15,520 nt of DNA from JANXYY01 sp035530875 (GCA_035530875.1 DATKUB010000034.1:1-15520), one strand, 5' to 3'. Counted from the stretch's first letter, positions 1 through 7,745 are shown. Made by a program: numbers and translations. Notes: generated by a model not told the origin, from the letters alone.

Positions 1-2196
1 CAACTCGGCGACGGTTGCAACAAGCGGAACCATGATTTCGGGCATTGGGTTCTTACCCAACTTAAGTAGGTTCACCATCGCGATGCCCACGGCGCGAATC
101 TGAGTTTCAAAGAGTCCAGGAAATTCGAGCCCAAGACGAACACCGCGCATGCCAAGCATCGGATTCTGCTCGTGATGATGTTCAACAGAAGCGAGCAAGT
201 CGACGTCATACTGAATCACTTGGTCACGCTCTTTGGCTAACGCCACCCTCACTGCCAATTCGGTTATATCAGGCAAGAACTCGTGAAGTGGCGGATCGAT
301 CAAACGAATAATGACCGGAAAGCCATCCATCTCTTCGAGCAGAGATTCGAAGTCGGCGATCTGCTGCGGCAAAAGTTCGGCGAACACGGCATCGCGCTGC
401 TCTTGTGTTTGACTGAGAATCAAGCGTTCGACCAGCAGTCTTCGTTCGCCAAGAAACATGTGTTCCGTGCGAGCCAAACCAATTCCGCGGGCGCCCATCC
501 TTCTTGCCCTGGCCGCGTCCTCGCCGGTATCCGCATTTGCCAGAACCGACATCTTCCGCACCTTGTCGGCATGGCTAACGAGGCGGTCAACTGCTTCCAC
601 GAGATCATCAAATTCCGGATCGTCCCTTTTAATTTCACCATCGAAGTAGCGGCTTATTGGCGACGGTGAAACCGGAACCTCGCCGGCAAAGACGTCGCCA
701 GTTGTTCCATCGATGCTTATTACTTCGCCACGGCCAATTCGACGTCCATCACTGGTCGTGATGAAGCCATTCTCAACATCTACCGTGAGCGCATCCGCAC
801 CACAGACCGCGGTCTTGCCCATTCCGCGCGCTACCACTGCCGCATGTGAGGTCTTGCCGCCGCGACTGGTTAGAACTCCTGCGCTGGCGATCATGCCCGA
901 AAGGTCATCAGGATTAGTCTCCCGACGAACCAAGATGCAAGGCGTGCCGGTCTTCGCGTAGTCGATCGCCTCTGCAGAAGTAAAGGCTATAACGCCAACA
1001 GCGGCCCCTGGGGATGCTGCAATGCCCTTTGCAATCAGGTCCCGCTTGGCATTGGAGTCAAAGCGCGGGAACATCAACATGCTTAGTTGATCGCCAGTAA
1101 CGCGCTCCAGCGCTTCGTCTAAATTGATCAAGCCTTCGTCAACCAACTGCACTGCAATGCGGAATGCGGCGGCGGCCGTTCGTTTGCCAACCCTGGTCTG
1201 AAGCATCCAGAGTGTCCCATTTTCAATGGTGAACTCAATGTCGCAGAGATCCTTGTAATGAGATTCGAGAATGTCCATGGTGCGCATTAGGTCGGCATGA
1301 ACCTTTGGCATCAACTCGTGAAGATCATCAAGGTTGTAGGTATTACGAATCCCGGCGACGACATCTTCACCCTGGGCATCTGGCAACCAGTCGCCATAGG
1401 CACCAGTTGCCCCCGTTGCAGGGTCGCGAGTGAATGCAACACCAGTTCCCGAATCGGCCCCACGGTTGCCAAAAACCATTGTGCAAATATTTACGGCAGT
1501 TCCAAGATCGTCAGCGATCCGCTCTTGTCGGCGGTAGATCTTCGCTCGATCGGTGTTCCAGGAGTGAAAGACGGCTCGAATGGCGAGATCAAGTTGTGCG
1601 AATACGCCTTGCGGGAACTCTGATCCGGTTTCGTTCTTTACGACTTCCTTGTAACTTTTAACAAGGAGCTGCAACTGCTCCACGCCTAATTCTGCGTCTG
1701 ACTTAACACCAGCGATTTCTTTTGCCGAATCAAGTATGTGTTCAAACTTCTCGCCGTTGATGGCAAGAACAGTCCTGCCGAACATCTGAATTAAGCGGCG
1801 GTAAGAATCCCAAGCGAATCGTTCGTCTCCGGTTGCTTTGATCAAGCCCGGCAGCGTTTCGTCGTTAAGCCCAATATTTAAAACGGTCTCCATCATGCCG
1901 GGCATTGAAAAACGAGCGCCGGAGCGGACCGATACCAATAAAGGGTTTTCAGGATCACCAAAGCGACTCCGAGATCTTGATTCGGTTGCGGCCAACGCGG
2001 TACCAACCTGCGGGCCAAGGCCGGCGGGCTCCCGACCCTGCTCCATAAAGTCACGACAGGCTTCGGTCGTGATGGTGAAACCAGGCGGCACCGGCAGCCC
2101 AAGACGAGTCATCTCGGCCAGATTGGCGCCCTTCCCTCCAAGGAGGTCAGCCATCGAGCGATCGCCCTCGGTGAAGTCGTAGACATATTTGGTCAC
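1..2196 (-). CDS. ppdK: pyruvate, phosphate dikinase (C-terminal part cut by window edge)
   Basis: Interconverts pyruvate + ATP + Pi and PEP + AMP + PPi in the cytoplasm. The 732 codons in the window read without a stop from GTG at 2196; family members are about 870-900 residues, so the C-terminal part of the PEP/pyruvate barrel lies beyond the left edge. The N-terminus begins VTKYVYDF and carries GGKGANLAEM and SVRSGARFSMPGMM, the ATP-grasp nucleotide-binding half. The swivelling phosphohistidine domain shows SRGGKTSHAAVVARGMG, with the catalytic His at codon 451 (844-846). The barrel start shows GIGLARTEHMF. The GTG start is supported by GAGGAG at 2206-2211, 9 nt upstream, and by agreement with the usual N-terminus. 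It is divergent from the pyrophosphatase gene, which fits because PPi is its product or substrate. I see no frameshift. Family assignment is firm; direction of flux in vivo is unknown. Confidence 0.97.
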   Translation of the reverse strand, partial: MTKYVYDFTEGDRSMADLLGGKGANLAEMTRLGLPVPPGFTITTEACRDFMEQGREPAGLGPQVGTALAATESRSRSRFGDPENPLLVSVRSGARFSMPGMMETVLNIGLNDETLPGLIKATGDERFAWDSYRRLIQMFGRTVLAINGEKFEHILDSAKEIAGVKSDAELGVEQLQLLVKSYKEVVKNETGSEFPQGVFAQLDLAIRAVFHSWNTDRAKIYRRQERIADDLGTAVNICTMVFGNRGADSGTGVAFTRDPATGATGAYGDWLPDAQGEDVVAGIRNTYNLDDLHELMPKVHADLMRTMDILESHYKDLCDIEFTIENGTLWMLQTRVGKRTAAAAFRIAVQLVDEGLINLDEALERVTGDQLSMLMFPRFDSNAKRDLIAKGIAASPGAAVGVIAFTSAEAIDYAKTGTPCILVRRETNPDDLSGMIASAGVLTSRGGKTSHAAVVARGMGKTAVCGADALTVDVENGFITTSDGRRIGRGEVISIDGTTGDVFAGEVPVSPSPISRYFDGEIKRDDPEFDDLVEAVDRLVSHADKVRKMSVLANADTGEDAARARRMGARGIGLARTEHMFLGERRLLVERLILSQTQEQRDAVFAELLPQQIADFESLLEEMDGFPVIIRLIDPPLHEFLPDITELAVRVALAKERDQVIQYDVDLLASVEHHHEQNPMLGMRGVRLGLEFPGLFETQIRAVGIAMVNLLKLGKNPMPEIMVPLVATVAEL

Positions 2197-2205
2197 GGCT
2201 TGTGT

Positions 2206-2259
2206 CTCCTCAGCTCCGTAGCTTGGGGTAAGTATGGTGAACAGCTGGGTCACTGTCAC
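2206..2259 (-). promoter_or_regulatory. candidate promoter and ribosome binding site of ppdK
   Basis: On the minus strand a -35-like GTGACA (2254-2259) is followed after exactly 17 nt by a -10-like CATACT (2231-2236), four of six matches to TATAAT. This would start transcription near 2224 and leave a leader of about 28 nt containing GAGGAG (2206-2211), 9 nt before the GTG start. Hexamer spacing is good but matches are moderate, so the promoter is an inference; the ribosome binding site is clear. Confidence 0.45.
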
Positions 2260-2389
2260 ATTTAGATAACGGTCAACTCTCCCCCTGTGTCGCAGATCAC
2301 CCGCGGAACTGACGTAGCCACTTACCTGGTTCCCGGACGAGGCACGTTCAGATGCTGCTAATCCCACACGGTGGGTGGACAATGCCGAC

Positions 2390-2887
2390 ATGGAACAGAT
2401 GACCTTCGATGTAGTGGTCGAGATCCCCGCCGGCAGTCGCAACAAGTACGAGGTTGATCATAAAACTGGCCGAATCCGCCTCGATCGGATGCTCTTCACC
2501 TCGACCCGATACCCACTTGACTACGGCTTTATCGAAGAGACGCTGGCGCTGGATGGAGACCCAATTGACGCTCTCGTAATGCTCGATGAGCCGACTTTCC
2601 CCGGTTGCATTGTCCGATGCCGAGTGATCGGGATGTTTCGCATGACCGATGAAGCCGGCGGCGACGACAAACTGCTCTGCGTGCCAGCTGGAGACGTACG
2701 GAAAGAGCATTTACGCGACATCCACCATGTGGCCGAATTTGATCGCCTCGAAATTCAACACTTCTTCGAGGTCTACAAGGATTTGGAGCCGGGGAAAAGT
2801 GTTGAGGGCGCAACGTGGGTTGGGCGGGTTGAAGCGGAAAAGGAAATCAGAGCCTCCTACGAGCGCTACGACCTCGCCGAGCATTAG
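2390..2887 (+). CDS. ppa: inorganic pyrophosphatase, family I
   Basis: Soluble cytoplasmic enzyme that hydrolyses PPi to two phosphates, pulling PPi-producing biosynthetic reactions forward. The protein is a typical short bacterial family I form (165 residues from this start). Visible family features are IPAGSRNKYEVDH near residues 12-24, the metal-binding signature DGDPIDAL at 55-62, GGDDKLLCVPAGD at 90-102 and the HFFEVYKDLEPGK segment, all very like mycobacterial Ppa. The start is uncertain: GTG at 2375, ATG at 2390 and ATG at 2399 are in frame. The 2399 ATG aligns best with the usual MxFDVxIEIP start; the 2390 ATG has a weak GGTGG about 12-18 nt upstream. It is divergent from ppdK, whose forward reaction makes PPi. 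Confidence 0.97.
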   Translation: MEQMTFDVVVEIPAGSRNKYEVDHKTGRIRLDRMLFTSTRYPLDYGFIEETLALDGDPIDALVMLDEPTFPGCIVRCRVIGMFRMTDEAGGDDKLLCVPAGDVRKEHLRDIHHVAEFDRLEIQHFFEVYKDLEPGKSVEGATWVGRVEAEKEIRASYERYDLAEH

Positions 2888-2895
2888 TCCACAAC

Positions 2896-2901
2896 TAGTC
2901 T
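2896..2901 (+). promoter_or_regulatory. candidate leaderless -10 element of the SDR gene
   Basis: TAGTCT (TANNNT pattern) ends exactly 6 nt before the ATG at 2908, and no purine-rich ribosome binding site is present in the 20-nt gap after ppa. Transcription would then start at or next to the A of the start codon. This is inferred from spacing only; no recognisable -35 hexamer was seen. Confidence 0.4.
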
Positions 2902-2907
2902 TTACAT

Positions 2908-3642
2908 ATGACCTACCATTTGCGCGACTTATCCGAAGAAGTAGTCCTTATCACCGGTGCGACGACGGGAATTGGCGAAGCCACCGCGCGTCAACTGGTT
3001 GAACTGGGCGCAAGGGTCGCCCTCAATGCCAGGAACGAGCAACGCCTTCAAACTCTGACTAGCGAACTTGGCTCAGATAACGCCATCTACGTTGCGGGCG
3101 ACACCGCCGAACCAGGAGTAATGCGTGAATTGGCTTCGATGGCCGTCGCCAAGTGGGGTCGAATCGACGCCGTTGTACCAAATGCAGGAGTTGGCAAGTA
3201 CGGTTCCGTCCTCGAATGGTCTGATGATGAAGTCACCGAGATGATGCGAACCAATTACGAGGGTACCGTTCACGCTGTTCGCGCCGTTGTGCCACATCTA
3301 ATTGCCCAGAAGTATGGGGATGTCGTCATTGTCAGCAGCGTCGCTGGTTTCCGCGGCGGGGCCGACGAGTCCATCTATGCTGGCACCAAACATGCCCAAG
3401 TAGGCTTTGCTGGTGGACTTGACCGCGAACTTCAGCCGCATGGAATCCGCACCACCTTAATTTGTCCCGCAGGCACCGCGACCGAGTTTGCAATGGGAGC
3501 AGGACGGAGCCAAGGCTCGCCGGTTCTTGACACATATTTACGGCCCGATGACGTCGCCTTCCAGATCATCACGGTCCTTCGCCAGCCTCGCTCGGTTCGA
3601 ACCGGCATCTGGACCCTCTGGTCTGCGCAACAGCCTTCATAG
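2908..3642 (+). CDS. short-chain dehydrogenase/reductase (SDR), classical type
   Basis: NAD(P)(H)-dependent oxidoreductase of unknown substrate, 244 residues, the usual size of classical SDRs. The Rossmann cofactor motif TGATTGIG is at residues 16-23, the NAG structural motif at 92-94, Asn116 in the TNYEG segment, the catalytic Ser in IVSSVAG (143-144), and the YxxxK pair as Tyr157 and Lys161. The NAR segment after the second strand (40-42, no acidic residue) hints at NADP rather than NAD, an inference. No signal peptide or membrane segment. It starts 20 nt after the ppa stop codon without a Shine-Dalgarno sequence; TAGTCT lies 6 nt before the ATG, suggesting its own leaderless promoter rather than simple cotranscription. 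Substrate cannot be named from sequence. Confidence 0.93.
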   Translation: MTYHLRDLSEEVVLITGATTGIGEATARQLVELGARVALNARNEQRLQTLTSELGSDNAIYVAGDTAEPGVMRELASMAVAKWGRIDAVVPNAGVGKYGSVLEWSDDEVTEMMRTNYEGTVHAVRAVVPHLIAQKYGDVVIVSSVAGFRGGADESIYAGTKHAQVGFAGGLDRELQPHGIRTTLICPAGTATEFAMGAGRSQGSPVLDTYLRPDDVAFQIITVLRQPRSVRTGIWTLWSAQQPS

Positions 3643-3688
3643 GGTGCGATAAGGTTCTGTCTCGCGTGGTGCAATCGCACTCCGTGAT

Positions 3689-3761
<73 letters not shown>

Positions 3762-3783
3762 CTCTGTTCCGGTCCCATTTCGC

Positions 3784-3816
3784 CGAGCGGCGGCTCCGCT
3801 CCCGCGAGCGGCGGCT
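3784..3816 (+). repeat. G+C-rich hairpin with duplicated 12-mer after tRNA-Lys; possible terminator
   Basis: The 12-mer CGAGCGGCGGCT occurs twice, at 3784-3795 and 3805-3816. Between the copies is CCGCTC (3796-3801), which can pair with GAGCGG of either copy (3785-3790, loop 5 nt, or 3806-3811, loop 4 nt), so two mutually exclusive hairpins are possible. It sits between the 3' end of tRNA-Lys and the convergent end of the trans-sulfuration gene. A terminator or transcript-end structure is plausible, but no T run follows on the plus strand. Confidence 0.4.
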
Positions 3817-3820
3817 TGCC

Positions 3821-5038
3821 TCACTCTTTGATCCGGCCAAAGCCACTCTCGAGATCTAAAACTAGATCAGCGAATGATTCCAGACCCACGGAAACGCGCA
3901 ACAAACCCTGGCTCGGCTTCGCGTCCGAAGGCACGAGTCGGTGAGTGAGAGCGGCCGGGTGCTGAATCAACGAGTCGACGCCACCAAGGGACACTGCATG
4001 CGTAATGAGATTTAATCCTTTACAGAAAGCCTCAGCCGCATCGAAGCCGCCAGCCAAATCAATGGAGACCATTGCACCAGACCCGTACATCTGACTTGCT
4101 ACCAACCCGGTTGGATCGCACTCAGGTAAACCTGGATAGAAAGTTCGCTCAACCTCCGGCCGCCCTTGAAACCAATTGGCCAAGGCAATGGCGGTCTGCT
4201 CTTGTGCGCGTACGCGCATTGACAACGTTGGTATTCCGCGGTGAAGCAGGTAGGCCGTTAGCGGATCAAGCAAGCCGCCAGTAATCGCCCGAACTTGTCG
4301 AAGGTGCGCAGCATTTTCTGAAGTAGTGGTGATGGTTCCGCCCATGGCATCTCCGTGACCACCCAAATATTTCGTAGCACTATGCACGGAGAAAGTGACG
4401 CCAAGATCAAGCGGCTGTTGAAGAACGGGCGTCGCAAAAGTGTTGTCAACCATCACCGGGACGGTGCCCGCGGCGGCAACTATTTGCCTGATGTCAACCA
4501 AATCAAGACTCGGATTGGCCGGCGATTCGATAATCACCAACCCAGTGTTTTTACCGATGGCGCTTGCAACGCCGCTGGCTTGGACAAAATCAACCTGAGT
4601 TCCTAAAAGACCAGATGCTAGGAGGTGATCGGTACCGCCATAGAGAGGCCGGACGGCGACCACATGATTGAGCCCGAGGCCGACTCGGCTGAGCAGAAGC
4701 GCCGAAATGGCCGCCATCCCGGAGGCAAACGCAATGGTCTCGATGTCATCGGCCTCTGCGCCGCGCGCGCGAAACGCCCAAGTTTCAAGTTCGGTTATGG
4801 CCGATTCGAAACGGGCCACCGTCGGATTCCACAGACGCCGGTACACGCTGGAATCGCCCTCGCCAAGGGAATGGCCAGAGGCCAGGGTTTCGTAGGAGTT
4901 TCCGCCTTCGATAATGTCGGCTAACGGCGATGTAGTGGACAGATCGATCGGTAGCGCATGAACGCCGAGTTGAGTCAGGCCAGAGCGGCCCGCGTGAACC
5001 GCCATGGTCTCAAAATCTTCAATAGATGCAGGTTTCAT
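3821..5038 (-). CDS. PLP-dependent trans-sulfuration enzyme (cystathionine gamma-lyase/synthase family)
   Basis: Cys/Met metabolism PLP enzyme, cytoplasmic, 405 residues, the usual length. The cofactor lysine is Lys223 in HSATKYLGGHGD. Other family marks are YRRLWNP (66-72; Tyr and Arg contact PLP phosphate of the partner subunit), ASGMAA (106-111), PLYGG (131-135), ESPANP (171-176), VDNTFATP with Asp198, and SLGGVDSLIQHPA near the C-terminus. The position after YG that is Cys in classical methionine gamma-lyases is Gly here, which leans toward cystathionine gamma-lyase or gamma-synthase, but the exact reaction is not decidable. The N-terminal part has an extended insertion around residues 42-63. 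The gene is divergent from an Lrp/AsnC regulator that probably controls it. GATAAT ends 6 nt before the ATG, and there is no Shine-Dalgarno sequence. Confidence 0.93.
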   Translation of the reverse strand: MKPASIEDFETMAVHAGRSGLTQLGVHALPIDLSTTSPLADIIEGGNSYETLASGHSLGEGDSSVYRRLWNPTVARFESAITELETWAFRARGAEADDIETIAFASGMAAISALLLSRVGLGLNHVVAVRPLYGGTDHLLASGLLGTQVDFVQASGVASAIGKNTGLVIIESPANPSLDLVDIRQIVAAAGTVPVMVDNTFATPVLQQPLDLGVTFSVHSATKYLGGHGDAMGGTITTTSENAAHLRQVRAITGGLLDPLTAYLLHRGIPTLSMRVRAQEQTAIALANWFQGRPEVERTFYPGLPECDPTGLVASQMYGSGAMVSIDLAGGFDAAEAFCKGLNLITHAVSLGGVDSLIQHPAALTHRLVPSDAKPSQGLLRVSVGLESFADLVLDLESGFGRIKE

Positions 5039-5044
5039 GGGCCA

Positions 5045-5050
5045 ATTATC
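5045..5050 (-). promoter_or_regulatory. candidate leaderless -10 element of the trans-sulfuration gene
   Basis: On the minus strand GATAAT (5 of 6 matches to TATAAT) is followed by six bases and then the ATG at 5038. No ribosome binding site is visible. A second A+T-rich box, TATATT, lies a few bases further upstream and could serve instead. The -35 region has no consensus match, which is common in actinobacterial promoters. Confidence 0.42.
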
Positions 5051-5082
5051 AATATATATTCTGTTTTTTAGGGCATTGTCGA

Positions 5083-5128
5083 ATTTCTGGGGGCTAATTG
5101 GCTCATAACTGACTTATTATTCAGAAAT
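5083..5128. promoter_or_regulatory. inverted repeat in the divergent promoter region; candidate Lrp/AsnC operator
   Basis: ATTTCTG (5083-5089) is matched by its exact reverse complement CAGAAAT (5122-5128), with centres about 39 bp apart, in an A+T-rich gap of 129 bp between the trans-sulfuration gene and the regulator. Lrp-type proteins often bind spaced, degenerate A+T-rich inverted repeats in the intergenic region next to their own gene. The arms are only 7 bp, so chance is possible. Confidence 0.35.
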
Positions 5129-5167
5129 CAAGAGCCTAAAGCTCGATTAACCGAAGAAAGTGAAGAG

Positions 5168-5611
5168 ATGGACGAGACCGACCGAGCAATCCTGCGGGAA
5201 CTCAGCACTGATGCTCGAATTGCAAACAATGCACTGGCGGCCAAAGTTGGGGTGGCGCCATCAACGGCATTGGCGCGCACTAAAGCGTTGGTCGACCAGA
5301 AGGTAATAACCAACTTCACGATCGATGTGAACCCCGCATCTCTTGGTCGCCCAGTGCAGGCGATCGTCGCTTTGCAACTTCGGACCCATCAGAAATCTCA
5401 GGTGCTCGGCTTCGCCGAACGAATAACGCGACTCCCAGAAGTGATCCAGACTTTTCACGTCTCTGGTGGTGAAGACTTCTTAATTCACGTCGCAGTAGCG
5501 GATGCTCAGTCGTTGCGAACTTTCATTCTTGATTCGCTGACATCGGATTCCTCGGTAAGCCACGCCAGAACTCACCTTGTCTTCGAACACCAGCAGAATC
5601 GACAGTCGTAA
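5168..5611 (+). CDS. Lrp/AsnC family transcriptional regulator
   Basis: DNA-binding regulator that senses amino acids or related metabolites, 147 residues, standard length. It opens with MDETDRAILRELSTDAR, the typical start of the winged helix-turn-helix; the recognition helix lies near VAPSTALARTKALV (residues 29-42) and the boundary phrase VITNFTIDVNPASLG follows at about 47-61. The C-terminal RAM ligand-binding domain covers roughly 65-140, with the characteristic VIQTFHVSGGEDFLIHV. It is divergent from the trans-sulfuration gene across 129 bp, so that gene and itself are the likely targets, with a sulfur amino acid as possible effector (inference). The ATG is preceded by purine-rich AAGTGAAGAG. 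Its stop codon is separated by one base from the convergent aldolase stop. Confidence 0.95.
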   Translation: MDETDRAILRELSTDARIANNALAAKVGVAPSTALARTKALVDQKVITNFTIDVNPASLGRPVQAIVALQLRTHQKSQVLGFAERITRLPEVIQTFHVSGGEDFLIHVAVADAQSLRTFILDSLTSDSSVSHARTHLVFEHQQNRQS

Positions 5612-5612
5612 G

Positions 5613-6503
5613 TTACGGATACGAAGAAAGTATTTCGCGGAGTTGAGTAACAAAGCGAAGTGAATCCTCATGCTTGCGCTGCCAGACATTTCGGCCAAAA
5701 ATGAAGCCAGTCACTCCTGCGTTCATGGCTTCGCGGGCCCGCTCGAACATAACGTCATCACCGGATTTGGCGCCGCCGGAAATTAAAACCAGAGATTTGT
5801 TGGCCGACCGGACCACATGGCTAATCGCATCTTGCGTCGAGAACTCGGTTGCATATTCTGCTCGCACATTGGTCGTCTTTTCCGGATGTGGGAAAGTGAC
5901 CTTCACTACATCGGCGCCGAGTTCACTAGCAACCCGGGCCGCATAATCAACGGCGTAGAAGGAATCCGCGCCACCCTTTGCGTCTACGGCAGCACCACGT
6001 GGATATGCCCATACGATCAACGGCATTCCGAAACGCAGCGCATCTTCGCGAACTTTGCGGTACTGGGCGAAATCAGCCGCCTGAGCCGGAGATCCAACAT
6101 ACAACGTGTAACCCACTGCATCTGCCCCGAGGCGAATTGCATCTTCCACGCTCGCCTGCAACGGAGAGAGCGCCTCGGCATCAGAAGGGATTTCGGTCTT
6201 GCCGTTGAGTTTCAGGATGAGTGGTATCTCTCCGGCATACTCCCAGTAAAATTTTTCAGCCAGGCCAATCTGAATCGCAATACCGTTGAATCCACCTTCC
6301 AAGGCTAGTTTGATGATGTATCGAGGATCGCTGGCATCGGGGTTTGCAAAGAAATCACGTGGCCCGTGTTCAAGGCCTTGATCGTATGGCAGAAACAGAG
6401 CAGTGCCGTTGCGCAACCCGTTCTGAAACAGGATGCGGTGCAATCGAGCTTTTTTGCCGGAGTTAAGGCCGATCTCGGAAAGGGTGTTGCGGCTTGCTGA
6501 CAT
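5613..6503 (-). CDS. fbaB: class I fructose-bisphosphate aldolase (FbaB/DeoC-like)
   Basis: Schiff-base aldolase splitting fructose 1,6-bisphosphate into dihydroxyacetone phosphate and glyceraldehyde 3-phosphate, cytoplasmic, 296 residues. It belongs to the archaeal/bacterial class I group, not the zinc class II enzymes. Seen: LPYDQGLEHGP (38-48) at the first barrel strand, KLNGKT (98-103), VGYTLYVGS, WAYPRGAAV, the Schiff-base lysine as Lys201 in ADVVKVTFP, ISGGAKSGDD for phosphate binding and GFIFGRNVWQR near the end. All are expected for a working enzyme. The start at 6503 has no Shine-Dalgarno sequence, but TATTCT ends 6 nt upstream, suggesting a leaderless mRNA. It follows the FUSC-like gene by 30 nt on the same strand, so cotranscription is also possible. 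Functions such as 2-amino-3,7-dideoxy-heptulosonate synthase in related families seem less likely. Confidence 0.92.
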   Translation of the reverse strand: MSASRNTLSEIGLNSGKKARLHRILFQNGLRNGTALFLPYDQGLEHGPRDFFANPDASDPRYIIKLALEGGFNGIAIQIGLAEKFYWEYAGEIPLILKLNGKTEIPSDAEALSPLQASVEDAIRLGADAVGYTLYVGSPAQAADFAQYRKVREDALRFGMPLIVWAYPRGAAVDAKGGADSFYAVDYAARVASELGADVVKVTFPHPEKTTNVRAEYATEFSTQDAISHVVRSANKSLVLISGGAKSGDDVMFERAREAMNAGVTGFIFGRNVWQRKHEDSLRFVTQLREILSSYP

Positions 6504-6509
6504 ATCAAG

Positions 6510-6515
6510 AGAATA
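6510..6515 (-). promoter_or_regulatory. candidate leaderless -10 element of the aldolase gene
   Basis: On the minus strand TATTCT is followed by exactly six bases and then the ATG at 6503. The 30-nt gap to the upstream FUSC-like gene holds no ribosome binding site. The same hexamer-6 nt-ATG geometry is seen at two other genes in this window, which strengthens the reading. Confidence 0.45.
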
Positions 6516-6533
6516 CTCGCAGGTGCTGTTTTG

Positions 6534-7718
6534 TCACGATGATTTTCGTGGGAACTTTTTTCGCCGCAACTTGATGGCTGAAACTACTTTTGGCTTCCGC
6601 CTTGAAGACGAGAAATCAAATCTGCGCGGTGAGGGCACGATCTCTCTAAGCGCCGGGGAACTCTGATCGAGTGAGTCGGCAATCCGGTCGATGTTGGTCA
6701 CCAGGGAGATGCTCCGAACGAGTTGCTCCTGGTCTGATTTTACAGCGACATCCATTAACGTCTCAGCTAGGGCGGTGCCTGCTTTTCTCACATCATCAGT
6801 GGTGCTGGTGTCAACGAGACCTTCCCCTTGGTCCATTAACTCATCAACTTTGGCAGTCACGGCATAACTGGCTGCCGAAAGTGCTTCTGAGATGTGGCGA
6901 TTCGTGGAAGTGGGGATACCGCCTTCCACGGCCGTGTCAAACAAGGTGCGGGCAATAGTTCGAATCTGAACGATCGTATGTTCTAACGCAACACCGCGCG
7001 CCAGCAACTCTTCAGCCTCTTGCCGCTCGGCTAGCGGGAACCATTTGGAATAACTACGAGCTTCCAACGCCTGCGCTCTTACGCTTGGTATCCCATCAAC
7101 CAGCCGACGTGCCTTTCCAAGCCACCCGCCAGCATCAATTTGAGTGAAACCGACCGCAACACCTTCGGACATTTCTGTAAGTAATGCAGCGGCTCTTACG
7201 CCGAGGGAAGCTATCTCATCGATGGTTCGCCCCGCTGGCGTACTTGAGTGTGAGAAGTATGAAAAAGTAAATGCGACCCCAGCACCGATCACTGTAGAGA
7301 TCATGCGATGGAGAGCTGCGTTCTGACTGATCCCAGGACCGATAACGATAAGTGCGGTGACGGAGACGTTGATCGAAGCAACTTCACCAAGGCGTAGAGC
7401 ACGAGCCACAACGGAACAAAGACCTACGGTCGCAGCGACAGTGATGATGCCGAATGGGAGGAGGAGGATGCTCAAAAGTGCAACACCGGCACCAATTGCG
7501 GTTCCCAGTATCTGGCCGAATCCTTCCCGAGCGGATTTGTGAAGAGAAATTCGAACGCTGAGTGTTGCGACGATCGCCGCCACGAGTCCACCATCAGTGA
7601 AAGCCACATCGCCTACCTGCCAGGCAACTGCGGCGGCGGCGGCGGTAACGAGGGTCTGTCTAACCCAGACGCGCCGATCCGTGAAGAGCCTAACAACGCT
7701 GGCTATTTGGCCTTTCAT
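6534..7718 (-). CDS. FUSC/aromatic acid exporter-like integral membrane protein
   Basis: Predicted inner-membrane protein of 394 residues resembling the FUSC / aromatic acid exporter (ArAE) group; substrate unknown. The N-terminal third is a series of about five or six hydrophobic segments (for example LVTAAAAAVAWQVGDVAF, ILGTAIGAGVALLSILLL, INVSVTALIVIGPGI, STVIGAGVAFTFSYF), with the SVRISLHKSAREGFGQILGTAIGA pattern typical of these proteins between them. The remaining 240 or so residues are predicted cytoplasmic and helical, ending in a strongly basic tail (SSRRKPK, LRRKKFPRK). The ATG at 7718 is preferred over the ATG at 7745 because GGAGAGG (7724-7730) stands 5 nt before it and nothing comparable precedes the longer start. 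It is divergent from the LCP gene and upstream of the aldolase. Export of organic acids is only inferred from the family. Confidence 0.82.
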   Translation of the reverse strand: MKGQIASVVRLFTDRRVWVRQTLVTAAAAAVAWQVGDVAFTDGGLVAAIVATLSVRISLHKSAREGFGQILGTAIGAGVALLSILLLPFGIITVAATVGLCSVVARALRLGEVASINVSVTALIVIGPGISQNAALHRMISTVIGAGVAFTFSYFSHSSTPAGRTIDEIASLGVRAAALLTEMSEGVAVGFTQIDAGGWLGKARRLVDGIPSVRAQALEARSYSKWFPLAERQEAEELLARGVALEHTIVQIRTIARTLFDTAVEGGIPTSTNRHISEALSAASYAVTAKVDELMDQGEGLVDTSTTDDVRKAGTALAETLMDVAVKSDQEQLVRSISLVTNIDRIADSLDQSSPALREIVPSPRRFDFSSSRRKPKVVSAIKLRRKKFPRKSS

Positions 7719-7723
7719 TGACG

Positions 7724-7730
7724 CCTCTCC
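7724..7730 (-). promoter_or_regulatory. ribosome binding site deciding the FUSC-like gene start
   Basis: GGAGAGG on the minus strand is 5 nt before the ATG at 7718 and lies inside the coding sequence if the upstream ATG at 7745 were used. It therefore argues for the shorter protein beginning MKGQIASVV. It overlaps a small palindrome CTCCGGAG (7727-7734). Confidence 0.6.
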
Positions 7731-7745
7731 GGAGTGCTTTGACAT

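Noticed and set aside
283..2182. Several plus-strand reading frames of 60-128 codons within the first 2.2 kb
   Set aside because: They lie antisense to an uninterrupted, clearly recognisable PPDK frame and show no protein-like motifs.
3821..5038. Calling the PLP enzyme methionine gamma-lyase
   Set aside because: The cysteine typical of that enzyme after YG is glycine here, so only the family is called.
7719..7745. Longer N-terminus of the FUSC-like protein from ATG 7745
   Set aside because: The ribosome binding site GGAGAGG lies inside this extension and serves the ATG at 7718.
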